Below, piece by piece: positions 36,681 through 43,481 of a DNA stretch of 64,000 nt (position 1 is its first letter; every line of letters starts with the position of its first letter). The notes beneath the pieces are model-generated. The model saw nothing but the letters and a program-made list of their open reading frames with translations, did no database searches and was not told the origin of the DNA. The stretch spans positions 37,153 through 101,152 of the forward strand of contig JBFWXN010000010.1 in the NCBI GenBank assembly GCA_050187415.1. The letters are read 5' to 3'. The position numbers and the translations under genes were made by a program. Origin of the DNA: Ga0077555 sp050187415. Lineage in GTDB: Bacteria > Pseudomonadota > Alphaproteobacteria > Rhizobiales > Hyphomicrobiaceae.

Positions 36681-37593
36681 CCCCGTCTCGTACCCCGGCG
36701 GCGGGCAAGGGTTCGCCGCCCAGGCCGTGCTCGTGATTGTGGTGGTGCTGGTATATTCCGAAAGCGCGCGCGGCATTGCCGAAAAGCCGGACATACTCAG
36801 GATGCTGCGCCACCGTCTCCGGCACGCCCTGACAGCAGACATGCCGATTGAGGCAAAGCACCCGGTCGCTCTGCGCCATGACGACGTGAAGGTCGTGGCT
36901 GACGAGCAGCACCCCGAGGCCGCGCTCGTCGCGCAGGCGGCCAATCAACCCGTAAAGATCCGCTTCTCCGAGATGATCGACCCCGCGTGCCGGCTCATCG
37001 AGCACCAGCAGTTGCGGCTCCCTCACCAAGGCGCGGGCCAGCACGACCCGTTGCAGCTCGCCGCCCGAAAGTTGCGAGAGCTGGCGCTCTCCCACATGCC
37101 CCGCGCCGACCTCGTCGAGGACGCGGCGCGCGCGATCAGGCGCGACCGAGGCTGCGAGGGTGAGGAATCTGGCGACGGTCATGGGGATCGCCGCATCCCG
37201 ATCGAACCGTTGCGGCACGTAACCGATGACCAGACCCGGCGCGCGCTCGATCGAACCGGCGTCGGGCGGTTCCAGACCCAACAGCACGCGCACGAGCGAC
37301 GTCTTGCCCGCCCCGTTGGGGCCGATCAGGGTGACGATCTCGCCAGGCGCCATGACGATATCGATGCGATCGAGAATGTTTCGCCCGCCACGCGTCAAGG
37401 TGATGCCCCGTCCGCGAATGAGTGTCGTGCGATCCAGATGGGCATCGCCGTCGTGCGACGCAGCGTGGACGTGCGGCCCCCTATCGGCCGGGCGGCAATC
37501 GTCGCCGGGCCCATGATCATGCCCATGAGACGCAGCATCGCCGCTCGTTCGCAGGCGCGCCTGGGCAGATCCTCCGTCAGTTTCGGCGTTCAT
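36664..37593 (-). CDS. znuC: Zinc ABC transporter ATP-binding protein ZnuC
   Basis: ATPase of 309 aa energising Zn2+ import. Walker A GPNGAGKTS at 91-98, signature LSGGELQR at 175-182, Walker B LLVLDEPARG at 195-204, H-loop VSHDLHVVMAQ. The first 55 residues are unusual, with seven histidines (in HGHDHGPGDD, HVHAASHDGDAH), and the C-terminus has HHHNHEHG; both probably bind zinc. Start at ATG 37593, overlapping the zur stop by 4 bases. The substrate-binding gene znuA is not in the cluster. Confidence 0.95.
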   Translation of the reverse strand: MNAETDGGSAQARLRTSGDAASHGHDHGPGDDCRPADRGPHVHAASHDGDAHLDRTTLIRGRGITLTRGGRNILDRIDIVMAPGEIVTLIGPNGAGKTSLVRVLLGLEPPDAGSIERAPGLVIGYVPQRFDRDAAIPMTVARFLTLAASVAPDRARRVLDEVGAGHVGERQLSQLSGGELQRVVLARALVREPQLLVLDEPARGVDHLGEADLYGLIGRLRDERGLGVLLVSHDLHVVMAQSDRVLCLNRHVCCQGVPETVAQHPEYVRLFGNAARAFGIYQHHHNHEHGLGGEPLPAAGVRDGGAPVA

Positions 37594-38108
37594 GACCTGG
37601 CACCGTCGGGCCGGGCGCCGTCGCACGCCTTGCACAGGCCCGACACTTCGACGAGAGCCTGCTGCGTGCGGAACCCCACTGCATCCGCCGCCGCCGTTAT
37701 GCCCTCGAACACCCGGGCGCCGGAGACCTCCGCCACCGAACCGCACGTGTCACAGGCGAGCACGATCTGGCGGCGGTTCGCAGCGTGGGCCGCATGGCAG
37801 GCGAAGAAGGCATTTCTGCTTTCAAGCCGGTGGACGACGCCAGCGGCCACCAAGGTGTCGAGCGCCCGATAGACCGAAATGGGTGCGAGGCGCCGCCCGC
37901 CACGGGCCGAAAGCCGCTCCAGGACATCATACGCGCCGATCGCCTTGTGCGATCCCGCCACTTCCTCCAGCACTCGCCGGCGCAGCTCCGTCAGCCGTAG
38001 GCCGGTCGTGTCGAAGGCGGCCTGTGCCCTTTCGATCACCTCCGCGAGACACGGCCCATGATCGTGCCCCGGTGTCGGAAATGTCGGAGCGGGCGAGGCT
38101 GGCTTCAT
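37590..38108 (-). CDS. zur: Zinc uptake regulator Zur (Fur family)
   Basis: Zinc-responsive repressor of 172 aa. Winged-helix DNA-binding region about 33-100 (RLTELRRRVLEEVAGS, APISVYRALDTLVAAG), then Cys104 and histidines in FFACHAAHA, and structural zinc cysteines 119/122 (CDTCGS) and 159/162 (CKACDG). The N-terminus carries GHDHGPC. Start at ATG 38108 behind AGGAG; the frame opens to 38150. First gene of the zinc operon and preceded by a Zur-box-like dyad at 38159, so autoregulation is likely. Confidence 0.94.
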   Translation of the reverse strand: MKPASPAPTFPTPGHDHGPCLAEVIERAQAAFDTTGLRLTELRRRVLEEVAGSHKAIGAYDVLERLSARGGRRLAPISVYRALDTLVAAGVVHRLESRNAFFACHAAHAANRRQIVLACDTCGSVAEVSGARVFEGITAAADAVGFRTQQALVEVSGLCKACDGARPDGARS

Positions 38109-38158
38109 TCCAAGCGTCTCCTGACGAGGACCGGACGCGCCGCCGGACAACGCGGCTC

Positions 38159-38177
38159 TATGTTAGCTTATAACATA
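38159..38177. promoter_or_regulatory. Zur-box-like operator
   Basis: Perfect 7-bp dyad TATGTTA-GCTTA-TAACATA in the divergent region between zur and the thiolase-like gene. The half-site matches the GTTATA/TATAAC style of alphaproteobacterial Zur sites (family knowledge). It lies 51 bases before the zur start and 141 bases before the thiolase-like start, so it could control both. Confidence 0.75.
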
Positions 38178-38317
38178 ACCGCTTGCTTGACGCAGCGCTG
38201 AGTTATACCTTTTGCGTCTTTTCGCCAATTTGTCATGTTGTTGATCATTGTGACGTCGGCCCCGCCCCAGCCCGCGTGGAGGCGGGCTGCATTCTTTTTC
38301 AGTCGAGTGCTGCTTCG

Positions 38318-39475
38318 ATGAAAGTTGGGAAAGCCCATATTATCGCCGCCCGGCGAACCGCCGTGGGGCGGCTTGGCGGATTGCACCGCAACCGCAAGCT
38401 CGAGGACCTGGCCGGACCCGTGATCGTCCAGGCCCTGGATGATGCGGCGATAGCGTCCAATCGTGTCGATATGCTGGTGCTGGGCAACACCTCGGCCGGC
38501 AACAATCCGGCGCGCCTTGTGTCTCTGCTGGCGGGCCTGCCGGACCATTGCGTGGCGCTCAGCATCGACCGTCACGATGCGTCCGGGCTCGAAGCCATCA
38601 CCACCGCGGTGCGCCGGATCGAGGCGGGCGAGGCCGAAATCATCGTGGCGGGCGGCGCCGAGTCCTTGTCCACGGCACCCTGGCGGCTGGCGAAACCGCG
38701 GACGCTGTTTCACATGCCGCGCTTCATCGGCCTGGCGCAATCGGACAACGGCGAGAACGGCGAAAGGCCGGCGATCGAGGCAGCCGAGACGCTGGCTGCA
38801 CGGATGGGCATATCGCGGCGGCATCAGGACGAGTACGCCATCACCAATCATATCCGGGCGACGCTGGCGCGCGATGCGCGGCGCTTCGTGCGAGAGATCG
38901 TACCGCTGAAGGGCCGGACCGAAGAAGCCCGCGACGAGCTTGTCGACGAACCCGACATCGAGGACATGGAGGGTTACCCCGCACTCCTCGGTGAAGGCAC
39001 CGTGACTGCCGGAAACACCAGCTTGCCGGCCGATGCCTCAGCGTTCGTCGTCGTCGTCTCGGAACAGGTCTACGAGAAGGCCGGACGCCCCCCGGCGCTC
39101 GTACTCGATGCCACGGCATCGATCGGCGTGGCACCGGCAGCAGACCTCGAGGCGCCGATCGATGCAGCGCGTCGCCTCGACGAAAAAGCAGCCCCTCCGC
39201 CGCTCGACGAACAACAGGCCGTCGAGCTGGCAGAGACGTCGGCCGCGCAGGCCATTGCCTTTGGAACGGCCCTGGGCCTGACCGAAGACATCCTAAATGC
39301 CGACGGGGGCCAGATCGCCCGGGGACAACCCGGTGGAGCATCGAGTGCGGTGCTTGCGGTCCGTTTGTTCACACGTCTCGTACGCTATGAAACGGCGTCA
39401 CCGCACAGCCACGGCACGGCGGTCTGCGGTGCATCGGGTGGGCAAGCTCTCGCGGTCCGGTTCCGTCGTGCTTGA
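38318..39475 (+). CDS. Thiolase-fold protein lacking the nucleophilic cysteine
   Basis: A 385-aa member of the thiolase superfamily. The fold signature is clear (VGKAHIIAARRTAVGRLGG, AEIIVAGGAESLS, AGNTSLPADASAFVVV, GTAVCGASGGQALAVRF). The nucleophile is missing: the usual CASG reads HDASG, with Asp87 in place of Cys, and the GHP histidine block reads GQP (about residue 337). The second cysteine is kept (about 370). A normal acetyl-CoA acetyltransferase reaction is therefore unlikely; a non-catalytic or altered role is inferred. Start at ATG 38318 (MKVGKAHI). It is divergent from zur. Confidence 0.87.
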   Translation: MKVGKAHIIAARRTAVGRLGGLHRNRKLEDLAGPVIVQALDDAAIASNRVDMLVLGNTSAGNNPARLVSLLAGLPDHCVALSIDRHDASGLEAITTAVRRIEAGEAEIIVAGGAESLSTAPWRLAKPRTLFHMPRFIGLAQSDNGENGERPAIEAAETLAARMGISRRHQDEYAITNHIRATLARDARRFVREIVPLKGRTEEARDELVDEPDIEDMEGYPALLGEGTVTAGNTSLPADASAFVVVVSEQVYEKAGRPPALVLDATASIGVAPAADLEAPIDAARRLDEKAAPPPLDEQQAVELAETSAAQAIAFGTALGLTEDILNADGGQIARGQPGGASSAVLAVRLFTRLVRYETASPHSHGTAVCGASGGQALAVRFRRA

Positions 39476-39565
39476 TGAGTTGCAGGCCCGCCTTCGACAC
39501 GACCGGCCTACGGCCTAAGTCCTGGGACCACATCGGGTGGCGCCCCGGGCGACGCGTGCGCGCCG

Positions 39566-40615
39566 TCACTCTTCGCGGAAAACCCTTTCGCGCCGTTCGT
39601 GGCGCTCCTGCGCCTCGATCGATAGCGTCGCGATCGGCCGGGCGTCCAGCCGCTTCAGACTGATCGGTTCGCCGGTTTCCTCGCAATAGCCATAGCTGCC
39701 GTCCTCGATGCGGGCGAGTGCCGCGTCGATCTTGGACACGAGTTTGCGTTGACGATCGCGCGCGCGGAGTTCCAGCGCGCGATCCGTCTCGAAGGTTGCC
39801 CGGTCGGCGACGTCTGCGTGCTGGGCGCTGTCCTCGTGGAGCCCTTGTAGGGTTTCGCGATTCTGGCGGACGATCTCTTCCTTCCATGAAATCAGCTTGT
39901 TGCGGAAATAGACCCGCTGTCGCTCATTCATGAACGGCTCGCTGTCGCTTGGCCTGTAACCGTTCGGCAATGCCGCGACGCTGGCGCCCGCCTCGCCAGA
40001 TCTGGTGGCACCATTCATCTTGTCGATAGCCTTCACCTTGTCGCCCCCCGACCGGCTGCTGACCGCGATCGTCGAGATCGCCGAGCCGACAGGCCCATCC
40101 CGTAACTGTTTCGAGCCGTTGCCGGCATCGGCCTTGCTGCTCCGCACCATGTCGGCCTCCCCTTTTGCCGACTTGGACTTTCGCGCCCGCGACGCGAGCG
40201 AGCCCGCAGACGCTATTTCGGCAGCGCGCCTGGGCTTGTCACCACGTCTATAAGTCTCCGTGGCGATCGTTGCCAGTGTTCCGAATTCGGCGTTACGCAC
40301 GCGCTCTTTGGGACGCGGCGCCGCTTTTTTTGACGTGTCGGGAGAGGCGGCCGCGACCGACCTTTCCTTATCCCCGGTTCGACTCTGCCGGCTGCCCGAC
40401 GCAGTTCGGCCGGCCGACACTTCGAGCTTCGATTGCCCCCGACTACGAGACGATTTGGACAACTTTACGGAGGATGTAGCCCCATCCGTGTCTGCCGCCC
40501 TCTTGTCCGGGCGCGCACCGGTCCCCGGCGACTTTGCGGCTGACTGGACCGATCGCTTGGGTGGTCTCGCCGGCACCGACGCCGGCCGCTTGCTGGATTC
40601 CTTGCGGGACGACAT
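39566..40615 (-). CDS. dksA: DksA/TraR-family transcription factor with a long basic N-terminal region
   Basis: The C-terminal 135 residues are DksA, which binds the RNA polymerase secondary channel and works with ppGpp: LPNGYRPSDSEPFMNERQ, a coiled coil to about residue 300, and GSYGYCEETGEPISLKRL. Only the first of four zinc-finger cysteines remains (CEET; later ATLSIEAQ), as in many alphaproteobacterial DksAs. Residues 1-215 are Ser/Lys/Arg/Ala-rich and probably disordered. An internal ATG at 40150 has an excellent GGGGAGG site, which would give a 195-aa protein; both forms are possible. A promoter candidate at 40689 supports the long form. Confidence 0.88.
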   Translation of the reverse strand: MSSRKESSKRPASVPARPPKRSVQSAAKSPGTGARPDKRAADTDGATSSVKLSKSSRSRGQSKLEVSAGRTASGSRQSRTGDKERSVAAASPDTSKKAAPRPKERVRNAEFGTLATIATETYRRGDKPRRAAEIASAGSLASRARKSKSAKGEADMVRSSKADAGNGSKQLRDGPVGSAISTIAVSSRSGGDKVKAIDKMNGATRSGEAGASVAALPNGYRPSDSEPFMNERQRVYFRNKLISWKEEIVRQNRETLQGLHEDSAQHADVADRATFETDRALELRARDRQRKLVSKIDAALARIEDGSYGYCEETGEPISLKRLDARPIATLSIEAQERHERRERVFREE

Positions 40616-40688
40616 GTCACCCCATGAGTCGGTCGATCAAGTGGCCAGAGCGACCCTGCACATCAATGAGAGTCGACACGGTTGCAGC

Positions 40689-40716
40689 TATTTAAGTACC
40701 TGTTTTTACGAGTCAA
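40689..40716 (-). promoter_or_regulatory. Candidate promoter of the dksA-like gene
   Basis: On the minus strand, TTGACT (40711-40716) preceded by C, giving the alphaproteobacterial CTTGAC, then a 16-base spacer and TAAATA (40689-40694). It lies in a local AT-rich patch, about 70 bases before the long-form start codon. Confidence 0.5.
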
Positions 40717-40719
40717 GAA

Positions 40720-41171
40720 AAACCACTGCGCCTTGATGAATTGGGCGCCCGAAGCGCCTGTGCAATGGCGAACACCGCATCTCCGTACCGAACGATGCAC
40801 GCATGGATCGGAACATTGGTGTGGATAGGCTGATATACCCGTTATGATTGTATTCAATTTTAGGTAGTACGTTTCTCGTGCCTCGCGGGAAAGCGAGGTC
40901 CTTGGTCGGTCCGGCCGGAACAGCTCATCTTCGCCCAACCGCTGCGCTGTTACGGTCCAAGACTGGGGATGCGAAGCAAGACGGATGTCGTTTCTCTCGT
41001 GACAAATCCACCACCTCCGAAGCGAGAGGATGCGTTGCGATCTCCGTGCGGCTTGCCGAGCGCGCTTTCCCGCGGGGGCCGGCACCTGCCCCACCCGCTC
41101 CGGGGCGGGAGCCGAGCATTGCGTTACCCGTCCTCGGCCACCCCTGTCTCCCACACGGGGGTGGCTTTTTT
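40720..41171 (+). ncRNA. Possible unannotated plus-strand RNA ending in an orphan terminator
   Basis: The 672-base gap between dksA and the MoxR gene contains no convincing protein frame, yet ends in a strong plus-strand terminator. Inside it are inverted repeats that could form hairpins: CCTCGC/GCGAGG at 40881-40898, CTCTCG/CGAGAG near 40993-41029, and CCCCGCTC-type pairing near 41090-41112. No match to 6S, SRP, tmRNA or RNase P RNA was recognised. The 5' end is unknown; limits given are outer bounds. Confidence 0.3.
41137..41171 (+). terminator. Intrinsic terminator with no upstream plus-strand gene
   Basis: Stem GCCACCCC / GGGGTGGC with a 13-base loop, followed directly by T6. The T-tract exists only on the plus side, so it terminates plus-strand transcription, 117 bases before the MoxR start codon. 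Confidence 0.75.
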
Positions 41172-41287
41172 CGTTCGTCGAGGATCGCATGCGCGCCGAT
41201 GATGCCGATGCAGCTTGATGCTCCAGCCGGCAGACCATAATCTCGGCGAGTTTTTTGCGCGCCCGCCGAGAGAGGTTCCGCACTCCC

Positions 41288-42139
41288 ATGAAATTCACAG
41301 GCTCGAAGTCCTACGTCGCCACGGACGATCTCAAGGTCGCTGTCAATGCGGCGATCACGCTGGAGCGTCCTCTTCTTATCAAGGGCGAACCGGGCACGGG
41401 CAAGACGGTGCTGGCGATCGAGGTCGCCAAGGCGCTCGGCGCGCCCCTTATCGAGTGGCACATCAAGTCGACCACGAAGGCTCAGCAGGGCCTCTACGAA
41501 TACGACGCGGTTTCGCGTCTGCGCGACAGCCAACTCGGCGACGAGCGCGTCAAGGACATCGCCAATTACATCAAACGCGGAAAGCTGTGGGAGGCCTTCA
41601 CCGCCGATCAGCGCCCGGTTCTTCTCATCGACGAGATCGACAAGGCGGATATCGAGTTCCCGAACGACCTCCTGCAAGAACTCGATCGCATGGAGTTCTT
41701 CGTCTACGAGCTCAACGAGACGGTAAAGGCGCATCGCCGGCCGATCGTGATGATCACGTCCAACAACGAGAAGGAGCTGCCGGATGCGTTCCTGCGCCGC
41801 TGCTTCTTCCACTACATCAAGTTTCCCGATCCGGAGACGATGAAGGCCATCATCGAGGTGCACTTCCCGGGGCTGAAGGGCATGTTGGTTTCGGAAGCGC
41901 TGAAGATCTTCTTCGACATGCGCGAGGTGCCGGGCATCAAGAAAAAGCCTTCGACCTCCGAGCTGCTCGACTGGCTGAAGCTGCTCATGAGCGAGGACAT
42001 CGGTCCCGAGCTGCTGAAGGAGCGGGACCCGAAGAAGCTCATTCCGCCGCTGCACGGCGCATTGCTCAAGAACGAACAGGATGTGCATCTCTTCGAGCGC
42101 CTGGCGTTCATGGCCAAGCGCCAACCGGCCGGCGGCTAG
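41288..42139 (+). CDS. MoxR-family AAA+ ATPase
   Basis: AAA+ chaperone-like ATPase of 283 aa. Walker A GEPGTGKT (33-40), Walker B VLLIDEIDKAD (111-121), sensor 1 in ITSNNEKELPDAFLRRC. MoxR proteins help metal-cofactor insertion or complex assembly, usually with a von Willebrand A (CoxE-like) partner encoded just downstream. Here the next gene is an outer-membrane barrel, so the VWA partner is elsewhere or absent. Start at ATG 41288 (MKFTGSKSYV). Confidence 0.93.
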   Translation: MKFTGSKSYVATDDLKVAVNAAITLERPLLIKGEPGTGKTVLAIEVAKALGAPLIEWHIKSTTKAQQGLYEYDAVSRLRDSQLGDERVKDIANYIKRGKLWEAFTADQRPVLLIDEIDKADIEFPNDLLQELDRMEFFVYELNETVKAHRRPIVMITSNNEKELPDAFLRRCFFHYIKFPDPETMKAIIEVHFPGLKGMLVSEALKIFFDMREVPGIKKKPSTSELLDWLKLLMSEDIGPELLKERDPKKLIPPLHGALLKNEQDVHLFERLAFMAKRQPAGG

Positions 42140-42404
42140 CCCTGCTTGGCCGAACGTGACGGCGATCTTCACGGTCGCCACATCGGCCCCCGTCCAGAGG
42201 GAGCAGCGCGGCTTCATCGGGGTTGTGCGATGTCCGCGCGGCGGACCTCAGCGGTGCGAACGTCCATCCTGGTGCGGCCACCGTCATGGCGGCCGAGAGA
42301 CACGCGTCGTCGCGTCACTCGTCTTGGTTCGGCCAATCTCGTAAACCGCCTGCGTGGGATGGCGGGCGATCACCCGCCTGCGGGCGTCGGAACGGCCCCA
42401 AAGA

Positions 42405-43391
42405 ATGCGCCCGCGCGAGATCGGGGGATGGCGAGTGGCGATAGGATCTTTACGCGGGTGGCCCGTCGCATCGAGGTCATCGAACAGGCGGCGGCTGCCC
42501 TCCTGGGACCAGGCGATCTCGCTCATCTGCGCGACGGCGCTGATTGCAGCAACCGGCCCGATGCTCATGAGCCAGCCAGAGGAGGCTGGTAGCACGTCAA
42601 ACGCCGCCGGCAGGCTGGCGGCTGGCGACGCGGGCACCGCCGAGACGCTCGTCGCCGCCTACGGCGGCGTCACTCACACGCATGCCGGCGACGTCCACAT
42701 CTCGAAACCGGGCGTCACGGACCTCACCGTCCATGGCGTCGAATGGATTGGCCGGCCGTTCAAGAGCCCCATCTACTATGGTGTTCGAGCCATGCATTGG
42801 CCCGCCACCGGACACTTCGGCGGTATGCTGGACTTCACCCATGCCAAGGCGATCTCCGTGCGGGAGCAGACGCTTCGCTTCTCGGGAACCCGCAACGGCA
42901 GACCTGCCGACGCGACGGCGCTGAACGATGCCGCGTTCCGCCATCTCGAATTCAGCCACGGCCACAACATGCTGACCTTCAACGGGCTGCTGAGCTTGGG
43001 GCGTCTCACACCTGCGATGCGACCCTACGTCGGCGGTGGCGTCGGCGTATCCCTCCCCCACACCGAGGTGCAATTCCGCGACGATGCGCGGCGTACGTAC
43101 GAGTATCAGATCGCAGGCCCGGTCGGGCAGGTCGTCGCGGGGCTGGAAGTGAGACTGCCGAGCGTCTCGGTGCTGTTTGAGTACAAGTTCTCGTTCGCCC
43201 CTTACTGGGCGCCGCTGTCGGGACGTGACGGCTCGCGGAACGGTGCCTTCGTCGACTACTGGAACCAGATCGGCAGTTGGCTGCGTGGCGAGACACCCGA
43301 ATACGGAACTCTGACGACCAAACTTGCGACACATCACGCAATCGTCGCCATCGGCTACCGCCACGCCGCCTCGCCCCATCAAGCCCGCTAG
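42405..43391 (+). CDS. Outer-membrane beta-barrel protein, lipid A oxidase-like
   Basis: Exported protein of about 328 aa. After a hydrophobic stretch (ISLICATALIAATGPMLM) comes AAYGGVTHTHAGDVHISKPG, then TDLTVHGVEWIGRPFKSPIY, and alternating strands with PYVGGGVGVSLPH and VSVLFEYKFSFAPYW, typical of 8-stranded outer-membrane barrels. The pattern is closest to the rhizobial lipid A oxidase (LpxQ) group, which converts lipid A glucosamine to aminogluconate; assignment to that activity is tentative. The start is unsure: ATG 42405, GTG 42435 (behind GGGGGA) or GTG 42354. Confidence 0.72.
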   Translation: MRPREIGGWRVAIGSLRGWPVASRSSNRRRLPSWDQAISLICATALIAATGPMLMSQPEEAGSTSNAAGRLAAGDAGTAETLVAAYGGVTHTHAGDVHISKPGVTDLTVHGVEWIGRPFKSPIYYGVRAMHWPATGHFGGMLDFTHAKAISVREQTLRFSGTRNGRPADATALNDAAFRHLEFSHGHNMLTFNGLLSLGRLTPAMRPYVGGGVGVSLPHTEVQFRDDARRTYEYQIAGPVGQVVAGLEVRLPSVSVLFEYKFSFAPYWAPLSGRDGSRNGAFVDYWNQIGSWLRGETPEYGTLTTKLATHHAIVAIGYRHAASPHQAR

Positions 43392-43481
43392 CCCGCCCTC
43401 TCCGCGGCAGACATCCGGAATGGGCAAACGCCGTTGGCCGCCCCCCCGGGCGTGAACGTTTCCCGAAGCAACAAGGCTTGG

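Noticed and set aside
40848..41240. Plus-strand open frame of 130 codons in the same gap.
   Set aside because: It starts with TTG without a ribosome-binding site and runs through the terminator; composition is unlike neighbouring proteins.
40663..41298. Minus-strand open frame of 211 codons across the gap upstream of the MoxR gene.
   Set aside because: The translation is Arg/Ser-rich with no hydrophobic core, it crosses the terminator hairpin, and there is no ribosome-binding site.
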